51,657 nt of DNA, taken from Scleroderma bovista (Eukaryota > Basidiomycota > Agaricomycetes > Boletales > Sclerodermataceae). Positions 21,928 to 32,898 of the stretch are shown in pieces. The notes beneath the pieces are model-generated. The model did not search any database, had not been told where the DNA came from, and was given only the letters and a program-made list of their open reading frames with translations. The stretch spans positions 1 to 51,657 of the forward strand of contig JAYMGJ010000345.1 of assembly GCA_037178675.1 (NCBI GenBank), in the 5' to 3' direction. Each line of letters starts with the position of its first letter. The first letter of the stretch is position 1. Both the position numbers and the translations under genes were made by a program.

Positions 21928-23815
21928 CTATGCCTTGTCTAATGCCCTTCTGGAACATGTGGGGCAAGTGACACGTTTGGGCACAGAATCTGGATGCAAA
22001 GCTGGATTTTCTGAGATGACTGTAGGTTGGGCAGCTACAATGGGTTGGTGGCGCGCTGATGATGGCTTGTGTACACCTGTCGATACATTGGAGCTCCTAC
22101 TCACAGAAGTCCCAGAGCAGGCAGGATCATTCAAGGAAAGCTGGTCAACTTCGACTTGTAGCTGCACAGTAGTGGAGATACTCGGATCTGTTAATGCAGA
22201 TAGATTCGGGTCATCCGATGCCGAACCTACATGGAAGTCGGAGAGTGACAGCGGTACAGGTGTATTGGTGGCATTGGATGGGGCAGCGGGTGACAGATGA
22301 TCCTCAGTGGTGATAGAATGACGTCGAGGGGAAAGTGGTACAGGAGGACCAGAGGACACAGTATCTTCATCAAAAAATCTAGCAGTTTTCAGCCTCTCGG
22401 AATCCAGTTTGTCCAGAAAATCATCTTCCCATGTGCGTGATGGCATCGACACAGCAGAAGGGTTGGGAGAGGACAGAGTCTGATTGATGTTGAATACCTC
22501 CCGATTGAAATAGTCGATGACTCCGAGTGCCCATGGACTGTGTTTGAATAGATGCTCTAAGTAGTAATTGAAGTCACTGCAATAGTTAACGCTTGTACTT
22601 GCTCTGATCCCCGCTGCAGTGAGTTCCTTGTCAGGGGATAATACAAAGTGCACCTAAGCAGATGTGAGGACACATTGAATATTTGATTAAATAGGTACGC
22701 ACCAGAATGGCCGCCGATGCAATCAAGCCCTCTGTAATGGACTGTGCCCCTGCCTTCTGACCTCTACCCTTAGGACCACCCTTCTTTTTCTCGCTCCGAA
22801 CAATGGATGTTGGCCCATAGATGATGATGCAACAGATCTATGCATTGTGAAATAGATGGAAATAGGTGGTCAGTACGTGACTCGGGGAATATTAAAACAC
22901 AATTAGTATAATACCTTGACGAGGGCAAGCAACTTCAAGAAGTCTGAAGCCCTTTTGGAGGTAGGATCGGCGAACAAGATGGGAGCGATTCGGTGGTAAG
23001 CTCCATTATGTTGGAGGAGGGGAAGGAGGGACTTGTTTCCAGCCCTCTTCTCAGGCTTGGAAAATATGCTTCCATCAAACTTGAAGTCGGTGAAGATGAC
23101 CGGCGCGCAGTTTTTGATGACCTTCACAATGTTCGACCGCTCTTGACTCGCGATGCTAGTAAACTAAGTACAAAGTATGTTATTCCATTCCCGAAAATCA
23201 ATGGATGAGAAGAACATACAACACGACCAAACAATGCGTACATGCGCAGTAGCTTGTTGTCCTCGTCATCATTGACAATAGTGAAGAGCTCTGCCCTCGC
23301 ACATGCCATGATCGACTCTGATGAAGAAAACCGCGTGAGTGACCGTGGATCAATGTCAGGCTTTTGGCCGACAGGAAACATGTTATCCGGAATCCAGAAG
23401 TGATAAAAAATTACATATTTCCTTGCAATCACACTGATCCTGCTATGCGCTGAGATCGTTTTCACATCAGCCCCTTTTGCCGCTTTTGAAAGATGAGACG
23501 TCGATGCCAACATGTCATATTGTTTCTCCATGGCATTTAGGCGTGCACACAAATTGCCATATGCCATCTGTGCTGTGGTGAGAGACTGTGGAAAGGGTTA
23601 ATCAATGTTCTGAAACTTGGTAGATGAAACTGTATGGACATTACCTTACGAAGATCAGCTATGCTTGCATCAGGTCCTGGCACCTGCATGTCCATTTGCA
23701 ATTCCATAATGTCAGCGTTGTCGTCTCCATCATTTTCCCTACTGGGGAACTCTTCATCATCACTGGGCTCATTGCCAATCCCATCAAGTTCCTGTTCAAA
23801 ATCATCGTCTGACAT
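21928..23815 (-). CDS. DUF6698-like protein
   Basis: Five exons (23815-23645, 23585-23223, 23163-22915, 22837-22703, 22653-21928), each a multiple of three and joined by GT-AG introns of 49-77 bp, give 547 residues with no stop. ATG 23815 opens an acidic N-terminus (MSDDDFEQELDG). The middle is helical: RKYVIFYHFWIPDN, KLLRMYALFGRVF, then YHRIAPILFADP..RASDFLKLLALVK, YGPTSIVR and SITEGLIASAAILVHFVLS, ending near NREVF. This order resembles DUF6698 proteins of agaricomycetes; I am only moderately sure of the family. A Ser/Pro-rich disordered tail ends in a CPTC motif. Role unknown. Its start codon lies 87 bp from a Tc1 fragment on the opposite strand. Confidence 0.65.
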
Positions 23816-23901
23816 GTCGACCAAGCAGGTTTGAGATGTCACTGAAAGGGACGTGGGTGAGAACTCAATGAGAACTTGCAAAGAACTTGACTTCCTTTTA
23901 C

Positions 23902-24450
23902 TGTTGATTTCACGTGACTTGTCGGCGTGAGAATTTTGTAAACAAAAACACACCTACATTCCTTCGACCATATCTCCTCAACCATCGACCGGAATTCGAA
24001 AAAAATACACCAAACGACTCGCACCGACTCATAGAACACGATTTTGGTCGACCGGGGCGCAAATTCCAGGGTTTGAGAGTTTCGGGATTTCGGGATTTGT
24101 GTACAGTGAGTTGATTGCTTCATACCTCATCGATCGTTCGATCTGACTGCATCACAGACATGCCTCACAGTAAAAAGACACCTCCTGACATCCAATGGAT
24201 GATCTCTCGACCATACAACCTTCTCAACACCGAACAACTTGCAATATGCCTGGGACTCTCCACACGCTCCATTGAGCATTTCAAATCCCTCTTTCACGCA
24301 TATGGGACCATTCAGAACGAGGATCCAGCTCAGGAGCATACAGATCATAGGAGTTTTCAAGGTGTTGATGTCGAGGTGCGTCAATAATTGATAGTAATAT
24401 TATTGTTTTGATCTTGAATTTGTAGACATCATTTCTTGGTGAACACTGCA
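23902..24450 (+). mobile_element. truncated Tc1/mariner copy (5' part)
   Basis: After a TA dinucleotide (23900-23901) the sequence CTGTTGATTTCACGTGAC begins. It matches the 5' end of the Tc1 copy at 30736-32183 at roughly 95% through the leader and first exon. The exon encodes the helix-turn-helix start (MPHSKKTPPDIQW ... LLNTEQLAICLGLSTRSIEHF) from ATG 24162. Homology fades just after intron 1 (about 24450), so the catalytic domain is missing. The 5' end next to TA is the same in both copies, which defines the element end. Confidence 0.8.
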
Positions 24451-24978
24451 AGCAAACGTGCTGGAGGACACGTCAGACAAGGGAAATGCGTCGACTGAGT
24501 GTACACTTTGGGAAAGCCGATCTACGATGGGTACATGAACAAGAGGTCATTCTGCGATGCTAATCTGCACTCCGTCAGTAGCTACATCATTTGTCCCTGC
24601 CCTGCATAAGTTACTGGATGTACATTTGGCCTCTTTACTATAATGTAAACTCAATTGGTCAATGGAGAAATGCTAGGTTGTATTGAAGAACCATGTATGC
24701 TAAGTTATATGTACATCGCCATGCCAAGTTCTGTGTAAATGAAACAAAGACAAAAAATAAATACATTGTTGGTGGTGTGTGTATGAGTCAGGGGCACGGT
24801 AGTAGCTAGAACTGGGGGCAGCAGAAGCGGCAATGGTGGAGGTGGTAATGAAGGCATGGGTGTAGGAATGGTCTCGAATTGCGTTGAGCGCTCGCTCTCG
24901 CAGATGTCTGCCGTCACGAACTCCATTTGTCTCTGTCTTGCACTTCTCTGCCATGACAAACTCAGTTGAGACTTCAGA
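24451..24978. other. 3' flank of PH gene with decayed former coding sequence
   Basis: About 24790-24978 on the minus strand aligns with the coding part of the second PH-gene copy beyond the stop codon at 24979 (EVSTEFVMAEKCK is still readable), but it carries a 670-bp deletion and a shifted frame. 24451-24790 shows no feature. Confidence 0.5.
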
Positions 24979-27897
24979 TCAACAGATTTCTGCAGTGTAG
25001 AATTCAGTAGACGCCTCCGTCTTGCATACATCAGCAGTGTAAAATTCTGCTGACGCATCAGTCTTGCATACCGACACAATGTGGTAGTCAGTCTCGGACG
25101 GGATGGTAGGAAGTGACTTGAATGAAGCCGTCGATGGGGAGCTTGCAGTCTCGTATCCCTCGCTTCCAGCACTGTCATGAAGATCAAGAACCGACAATGC
25201 GGCAGTCGATGGAACAGGCGTTGGCGTCGCAGTACAGCTCCTCATCCATGTACTCATTGTGGATTGGCTTGCCGAAGGCGTGTACCCAGACGCTGTATTT
25301 TCCTTATCTGACGCATCCTCTGAGCACGTCAAACACCTAGTATAACGCCTTCTGTGAATTTCAGCACTCCTGGACAATGAGGAACGCGATGGAGATGTGG
25401 GTGTGCATGTACTGCATGCGAAAGAGCCATCATGGGAGTCGCCGAGGTAGGAGTTTGATTCAGTGCGCCTGTATGATAGTGTAGCTGGGACGATCTCAGT
25501 ATTTGAGCCGCCGGAGGTGAACTCCAACGCGGTCTCATCAGTGATAATGCCAGATGTAGTCGGGTCCCGATCAGATGTTGACGTCGTCGATGTCAGCGAG
25601 TAAAACGAAGAAAGTGTGTCGCTCGATGTCTTCGAAGCCGCCGAGAAGAAAGCATCATCGGAGAAATCGGAGAGTGGCCTCGTCTTCGTCTTCGAGGTGG
25701 GAGGTGGTGTCACTCTGACATCCCCACCAAATCGCGGGCTGCTCGAAACGGTGACAGGTGATCCGTCTCCCAAAATTGTGCCTCCAATGAGACTCAACCC
25801 AAACCCAAGCCCAGGCCTTGCACTCCTTGCCCTACTAACAGCAGTTGCGAACTCCGCATCTAGATCGGTCAGTGAGCTAACACGGCGCAACGAGCTGCTG
25901 CAGCTGGGAGCAATGACGTGGGGGTCACCAGGATACACGTATGACTGGTTCGAAACAGCCGCATCATCAGTGGTGCGCGTATGATGAGTCAGATACGAAG
26001 GTGCACGTGATAGCGACCCAGTACTTAGACTGTCTGATAAGTCGGAGAGGCTGGGGATAGAATGAAGCAGAGGGACAAAAACAGTTGATGCTGAGCCCGA
26101 TGCTGATTCGGACGTACTTGTTTGACTGGCTATCGTGCGGATCGTCCGAATGGATCCCGTCGGAGATCCTGGCTCTGAGCGGCTTGGCAGTGTGACGGAA
26201 CGGTCTAGTGCTTCCCTGTAAAGACATTTAGTTGGCAATCACAGCTGGAGTTGGAATTTAATTTTCACCAAATTGCGCTAACCCAGCAAACTCTCTCACG
26301 GGCGCTCTCAGCAGCTAACCTCTCTACACCATCGCTGTATAATAATTGGAAGGGGCAAAGTAACTCCAATAAATTGGAGCCGTGGCCCTCGGCGACTTGC
26401 GCCCTAACGGCAATGGTTCCAACGTCCTCCCTGGCACTAGAATGCGTCAGGGAGGGGACTGAGCGAACTTCAGTGCAGTTTAACAAGTCCAGAGTGACAA
26501 CGCCTCTGCCTCCGCTTGGAGTGATCCAGGATAACACGAGCATGTGTGGATACAGAAGGGCCTCACACCATTGCCACCTGTAGGGCGGCCCTGAATGCAC
26601 GTTAAGGTACCACAAAGCTCCAGTCCGAAGGGGCTGTTGAAAAAAAGATATAGGTAAATCCAAGGTTTCATTCTGCAAACAAGTCGCTTACCTCACGGCT
26701 ATCACGAGTATAAGCACCCAATTCCGTCATGTCAAACGGCGGGGGGATGATGCCGCTAGCTATGCTTTTTGGTGTCGTGGGATGATGGTTGCCGTTTGCA
26801 TCACCAGATCCAGATTGCCCATTCTGAGCATGAGGGCCACTTTGTTCAGCACGTCGTCTCAGACTTAATACTCTGCCAAGGCCCCTGCTTTGACCTGCCT
26901 TGCTTGATGGGGAGGTGGTAGACTCCGTGGGCGATTGAGGCGATTTGGTGAGTGAGGGGGTGCGTTCCTTCCAGGCCACAACATTGTTACAGACCGACGT
27001 GAGCGGAGAGCAAGGAGACGTTTGCGGGCGACGAAGAGTGGAGGTCAGAGTAATGCTAGTAGTGTTGGACGCGGTCCTTGACACTGTGAAAGTGTTCGAG
27101 AATGTGCTTGCAAAGTCGCTCGGGCTCAGTTGTGTACCGGTACGAGTGAGAGTAGTATTACCCCTAGTAGGGGGAGCCAACAAAGACAACATAGAAAGCG
27201 AATCTGAAACGGAAGATGTTGATGAGATGGTGGACCCAGCTTTGCTCTTTGCAGGTGAAGAAGGGCGGGAACCATAGCCTATAGAAGTACCATACCCAGT
27301 TGTGGTGCCCATGTGGGGGGTAGACTGGCCGACTGGGTGGAAGGGGCTGTGGGAATGGTAAGCTGGCATGGATGAGGTGCGAGTGTGGCCGAATGACGAC
27401 TCTGAGGGTGTCGAGGCCCTGTCTTTGAAGAATGCTGTAAGGTCACCAGTTCTTCGACCAGGAGCATGGTCAGCTACAAAATCGGTCTGTGACCGAGTGT
27501 GAGCGGGACTTGGAGATGCAGTATTGATGCGATGCACAGAAAGTCTGTGTGCTTCTGTGACAATCTGGGCGCCATGAGAAGCTGGACATGAAGGGATGTT
27601 CTCTGTATGTTCTGAAATGGTGCTCAGCCTGTTTCCATCGTGATTGTAGATGGAGTATGTGTCAAGACTGGTTGAATACGATGGGGTGGTACCAGTGTAG
27701 GTCAGCCCAGCGGATGAGGAGCCACAAGACCACTGGGTGAGCATGTCCTCTGTGCTCTCGAACTTGCGATTGATATTGATCAGCATGGCTTCCACTTCAG
27801 CAGTTTCCTCCAATGAGTTTTCTTCAAAATATGAATCATAAGAATGCCTAGATCCCCCAGGCGAAACACTGACACGTCTCATGTGGACATCAGACAT
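24979..27897 (-). CDS. PH-domain Ser/Thr-rich protein (copy A)
   Basis: Three exons (27897-26692, 26633-26269, 26215-24979) joined by GT-AG introns give 935 residues. I chose ATG 27897 (MSDVHMRRVSVSP); an upstream in-frame stretch to about 28014 is possible but low in complexity. Residues 1-400 are Ser/Thr/Pro-rich. A PH domain follows, from RTGALWYLNVHSGPPYRW to the terminal conserved Trp (RERVCWVSAIWEAL), split by intron 2. The tail is disordered, with a Cys pair (RYTRCLTCSE) and about 14-residue repeats of the VCKTEASTEFYTA type. PH domains usually bind phosphoinositides or proteins at membranes, so a signalling or cortical role is likely but unproven. TGA 24979-24981 looks premature because copy B reads CAA there. 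Confidence 0.72.
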
Positions 27898-28238
27898 GGC
27901 GCCCTTGCTATCAGAGGAGGCAAGGGGTGTATCTTGGATGTTGTGAGTGTGATGAGATACATGAACACAAAGACACATACCAGAGCTTGAGTGAGAATAG
28001 TGACATGGTGACATGGGTGTCTGTGAGTTGGAAAAAGTAGAAAAGGTGGCAGTCCCATACGTTGGCTGCTATCAGAAAGACAAACATGAGAACACATGCC
28101 TGCAATCCCATGCGGTAGAAACAGGATCATCAATCATGAACTGAATGGCATATGTAGTCGCAGAACATGTAGATAGTGACGCAGAACAAGGTACTACTAG
28201 ATATGCATCCAATGATCCGACAACAAAAGTGCTAAAGT

Positions 28239-30515
28239 CTATAGGTGTTTAGGAAAAACCCATCTCCCTGACCTTAGTGCATCCAAATCTTCCTTTGCAT
28301 AGTGCATGATTGCGACCACAGTTCCAGGTTTGATTCCAAGCCATTGCTGTAGATCCGCTATAGTAAAAAAGTCCGTTGTAAGATGAGATAGTCAAAGAAA
28401 ACCCTTGGTTTTGAGCACAGCACCATATAATGAAAAAGAAATGCCGTCTTGATTACGCTCTCCATGCTGGTCGAGATAACTGAACCATTCATCGACGCTG
28501 GGAAATTTGATGGTAGGTGCAAGGGAACTTGTCGAAGATGAGGATGATGGCATGACCTGGGGCTGAGACTCAACAGGAGCGGCAGCCATGTTTGACATCA
28601 TGGCAGCAGGTGGCGCATTTTTTCCTTGGTCGCCAGGCAGAGCGCCAGAACATGGTGGCATGGCTATGACTGGTTGAGAAAAACAACCATGTTGCGCAGA
28701 ACAGCCATGTTGCGCAGAACAACCATATTGCACAGAACAACCATGTCGCACAGAACACCCATGTTGCACAGAACACCCATGTTGCGTAGAACACAGAGAA
28801 TGTCCCGACTGTTCAAATTGAGGACGGGCAGGAGGTCTAGTAGATCGACTACGTTCTCTCGTATTCTGGATATGCAAAGTTGCTGGCTTCACGTCAACAG
28901 TAGCCCTTCCTTGTGTCTAATAGATATCGTCAGTAACAACATAGAAAAATCAAATGAGAGGCACGCACGATCTCGAGGGCCCAGAATGTAATGTCACCAT
29001 GTGTCAATTGATAACAGACATTGGCGGCATCAGGCCGTATCCAGCAGAAGATCGGGCTGAAAGCACCCTTTGAGTGCTTACTACACGTCCACCGTTCGTG
29101 CAGTGCACTGACCATCTCCTTGCGTCGCTGTGTTATGTCCAACTCACCATTCTGTGCTGAAGAGTTTGGCCTCAAAGATGAGGACAGACGTGATGAGGTT
29201 GTCTAAAATGAGATGGTTATTGTCAGTCCTTACATACAGTGTATATAGGTAGTGACTTGCCATAGCTTTCTTATTCCCATGAGTTTCATTCGACGTGTTA
29301 GTAGTAGCTGCATCCTCGAAGTACACTACAACGTTCTTGGGAGCGCGTGTTGATGGCTTCCCATTCGCAAGACGCGGGGGTACAATCATGCTTCGCATCT
29401 TTGCAAGGAAAATGTCAAGTTCGGAGTCAGCTTGTATCAACGTTGCGCCCATCTTTGCTTTGTTGCTGTCGAGCCGATATTGGAGAACGAGGTGATCCGT
29501 AAAGCATCCCAATTTCTCAGATACGACCAAGCGAAGTTGGCTGAGAGAGACACCAGATGAGATTTCAAACGGCACATTCATTCCGTTTGATCGACGGACA
29601 GCGCATTGAATCATGAAATCTAGAAAAATACAAATGAGTGTATCGTTCAGGTGCAAGTGATGGAGGCGAAGACTTACCACACATCTGAGGATCATACGTA
29701 GGAACTTGCTCGGTGGCAGTTTTTCCTCGCCTGGCCTTTTCGCGTGGTTGTCTCACCGGTTTCTTCACAGGTTTATGGACGATCATTGGGATATCGCTCT
29801 CAGATGTAGCACCTGATCCCTTGTCACTGCTGTCAACAATGCTGATATCGAAGGATTCTACAGCATCCCTGTCGACGCTATCGATATCGTCCTCGTCGTC
29901 AGAGTACCTAAATCCACTGGAAAGAACACCAGCCCATTGGGTGCTGATATCTGGGTCAAACAGCTAGTCTTGATCAGATCATTAGTTGTCTTAGTGCTGA
30001 CTGAAAACTCACGGCAAATTTGTCTTCATCTTCATTTATAGGTTCTAAACTTTGAAAATTCAAGCTTGCAACAACCGCTTCCGTGCTGCCTTGTGATTTC
30101 GACTGACGTCTCTTCTTAGGCTGAGGGACACCACTGGGACAAGAGGGTGTGGAATCACTTCGTTTGCATCGAGAGACAGGATGAACAATTTGAGTATCAG
30201 CAGGAGGAGTGCTGCTGCTGCGTGTGGAACGGGTATGAGTTGTCCCACGAACGCAGGTGGCCGCTCGTCCAGATCGTTGACACCTTTCGCATACAGTAGC
30301 TCCAGGGGAAAATTCACAACGAAGCTTGTGCGTACGACAGGTTGTGCACGCCCCCAGTTTCAATTCAGCAGCTGCATGAATGATCAGCATCAACAATGCT
30401 TTCATGATGAAAATGTAACGTTACCTGTTGTAGGCTGAATAGATTCTACCTGTACTTCAGCGTTGCTCGTCACATCAGCAGTAGGCTGAGTCTTCTTGCG
30501 TTTCCTCGAAGCCAT
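28239..30515 (-). CDS. Zn2Cys6 protein with ubiquitin-like and SAM-like regions
   Basis: Six exons in consistent phase: 30515-30425, 30371-30013, 29963-29678, 29619-29261, 29202-28969, 28916-28239. The intron after 29261 would be GC-AG. Near residue 35 is a fungal Zn2Cys6 cluster (CTTCRTHKLRCEF, then CERC and a final Cys; spacing C2C6C8C2C8C). Next come an acidic linker, a ubiquitin/PB1-like segment (MIQCAVRRSNGMNVPFEIS ... LVLQYRL), a stretch with about six 6-residue QHGCSA-type repeats, and a C-terminal SAM-like part (VDEWFSYLDQ ... DLQQWLGIKPGT). TGA at 28392-28394 lies in frame and fits a former CGA. Reading it as part of a short intron is possible but breaks the domain. It may be a DNA-binding regulator; targets are unknown. 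Confidence 0.65.
28675..28795 (-). repeat. 18-bp coding minisatellite (HGCSxQ repeats)
   Basis: About six to seven tandem copies of an 18-bp unit (CAGAACAACCATGTTGCG on the plus strand) inside the last exon of the Zn2Cys6 gene, giving repeated Gln-His-Gly-Cys-Ser blocks with one Cys per repeat. Confidence 0.88.
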
Positions 30516-30735
30516 GGATGTCGAAGTTGGGAAAAAAAAACGGGTCAAGACCTTGCTTACTCGCACTTGCCAAGTCCCTCACGTGCACGCCATACAGTCC
30601 TCAAATCTTAGCGAACCAATCACATGTTTGCACCCTTTTGCCTTCGTGCCATTCAAATCCTAACAAGCGCCAATTATTGCAACAGTACAATGGTCCATAC
30701 ATTGACAATCAACAAACATTTGTATGTAGTAGTAA

Positions 30736-31916
30736 CTACACGTACCCACAGTGCGAATACCAGCCAAATGCATCCTGAGGGGTAATGTTTTGCAACGCTC
30801 TGAGGAGTGTAATATAAATTTCATCGTCAGACATCTCTGTCATTGCCATGCACATATACTCCCCGTTCCTACGAAGGTGATATTTCATAGCAGAAAACGC
30901 GAGTTCGATTGGATTGAGGTCCGGCGAGTATGGAGGTAAAAATTCACAGCGCATTCCCCTACAATGTTGGTGAGCCTAGACAAAGAACTTCGTGTGTTAC
31001 ACATTACCTTGCATAGATTCTGTCCTGAATTTCTGGATGTTTGTGTATTTGACAGTTATCCATCACAATCACCGAGTTCGCAGCCGGATACGGTTGCATA
31101 GTGTCAAGTAGACCGTCAATAAATTTCAGGAAGGTTTCCGTGCAAAATGAACCCTCCACAATGTCACAATACAGAATGCCATCACGAAGTGAGAGGGCTG
31201 GAAGAACAGAGAAACTATAAAAAAAATCAGTAGTGATGGTATAACGTCAAAAAAGAGAGGCTTACCGCCGTCCACGCACAAAAAATGCCTTGCGTTGTGC
31301 TTTTGTGCCTCGGATCGACCATGCACTACCTCTGTACGTCGTCCGGCGATCCACAGAACTTTCATCGACAAATATAAGTTGCTCGGCAGTATACTCCCCT
31401 ATCAATGTAAAGTAGTCCAGGCGTTTGTGTGCAGACCATTCTAGCGCAACACGGGATACCTGAAAAGACAGAAGTAAGTCAAGGAGTATTATTACGAATG
31501 AATCATACCTTTTTCAGTGTATATCCAGCTCTTTGAAGGGTTCGCCAAACAGTAGCACGTGAAACGGTGACACCACAAGACGATGCCATCATTTCTTGTA
31601 GCTCATCAAGATACAAGTCGGGGCACTGCTGAATGGTGCCCAATAAAAACTGTAGCTACAAGTTCAGAGCCAAAACTTACGATTACTACTAATGACGTAC
31701 CTCTACATCAACCTCTTGAAGATTCCTATGAATCTTACGCTTCTCAGCTGGATCCTCGTCCTGGATGGTTCCGTGAGTGCGAAAGTGAGAGTTGACACGC
31801 TCAATGGAGCGCATGGAAAGTCCCAGGCACATTGCAATTTGTTCAGTGTTGAGAAAGTTGGTTAGTCGCAAAATCGCCCATTGCATGTCAGGAGGTATCT
31901 TTTTACTGCAAGGCAT
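30736..31916 (-). CDS. Tc1-family transposase, DD34E, apparently intact
   Basis: Five exons (31916-31701, 31655-31509, 31459-31266, 31214-31008, 30958-30736) join in phase to 328 residues without a stop. The N-terminus holds helix-turn-helix text ([20 protein letters not shown]) and a second one ([19 protein letters not shown]), as in Tc1 paired-like DNA-binding domains. The catalytic triad is visible: Asp in IFVDESSVD, Asp in [10 protein letters not shown], and Glu in [11 protein letters not shown], with 34 residues between the second Asp and the Glu. The length fits the family (about 340). All introns are GT-AG and 46-57 bp. It would catalyse TA-targeted cut-and-paste. Confidence 0.9.
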
Positions 31917-32183
31917 GTCTGTGATGCAGTCAGATCGAATGATCGATGAGGTATGAAGCAATCAACTCACTGTACACAAATCCTGAAATCCCGAAATCCC
32001 GAAACTCTCAAACCCTGGAATTTGCGCCCCAGTCGACCAAAATCATGTTCTATGAGTCGGTGCGAGTCGTTTGGTGTATTTTTTTCGAATTCCGGTAGAT
32101 GGTTGAGGAGATATGGTCGAAGGAATGTAGGCGTGTTTTTGTTTACAAAATTCTCATGCCAACAAGTCACGTGAAATCAACAG
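30736..32183 (-). mobile_element. Tc1/mariner element (5' end defined, 3' end not)
   Basis: The 5' end is at 32183, where CTGTTGATTTCACGTGAC (minus strand) abuts TA (32184-32185), as in the copy at 23902. The 267-bp leader is about 95% identical between copies. I could not find a convincing matching inverted repeat downstream of the transposase stop; it should lie between about 30540 and 30735. Confidence 0.75.
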
Positions 32184-32898
32184 TAAATTGGGTGCGAGCG
32201 GGAATTAATCTCGCCTTTCCAGGGAGAAGATTCATATGCTTATCCTACACGTAACATTGAAGGCAGGCATTTTACATGAAGCAGCCATAACGACACTGCA
32301 TTATTAACCTTCAGCATACAATAGGTCAACTAAAAGCATCAAAACTTACAGCATTACAGGGAAGGAATCTCCTTATGCTGCCTTGTAGAGGAATGGCCAC
32401 CGATCGACATGTCATAAAGGATGCCATGCACCCTGATGCACGATGTTGACACAAGGCCGGTTTCCTCTAGAGGGTTCAGGGATGATCGCCAAGCATCATT
32501 GATTCACTCGATAGCACCATGTTCAAGATCCGAGTCATTGATACGCTACTCACCTGTATCCGACCCAATCAGAATATACATAATGGGACATAAAGAGGAG
32601 GTTATACTTGACAAATATTCAAAGGCCGTGTCCAGGAGGCCGGCCTGGTGGACAGGTCCTCAAGGTGGGTAGGTGCAGTGGGGTAAGAGCATAATCAACC
32701 CTAGCAGAATCAGAAGGACAACAGCCGAATACATCCGTGACCGATTTCAATGCCTACCAGGTTCCTCACGACATCCACAAGTTCACTGCTGTAGCCAGCA
32801 TTGTGCGAATAGAAGGCCTGTTGGTACTGGGAGTAGCCAAGCTGACACTGATCAATGGTGCAGGGGACGGAGGCAGAGGGACCACTACTGGGTCAACA
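32184..32898. other. intergenic; possible tRNA-like remnant and 3' remains of PH copy B
   Basis: Minus-strand 32188-32225 ends in TTCCCGCTCGCACC after a degenerate T-arm-like stretch, but no matching acceptor half is found, so no tRNA is called. About 32700-32898 may contain a further exon of PH gene copy B after a GTGAGT donor. 32230-32700 shows nothing I can name. Confidence 0.3.

Noticed and set aside
26251..26583. Plus-strand frame opposite the PH-domain exon
   Set aside because: Antisense shadow of the conserved PH exon.
30540..30735. 3' inverted repeat of the Tc1 element
   Set aside because: CACGTG-containing candidates near 30580 do not match CTGTTGATTTCACGTGAC in the inverted sense, so the 3' end was left open.
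32185..32260. Possible tRNA gene on the minus strand ending TTCCCGCTCGCACC
   Set aside because: No pairing acceptor 5' half and no convincing anticodon arm; the T-arm-like part has mismatches. At most a decayed fragment.
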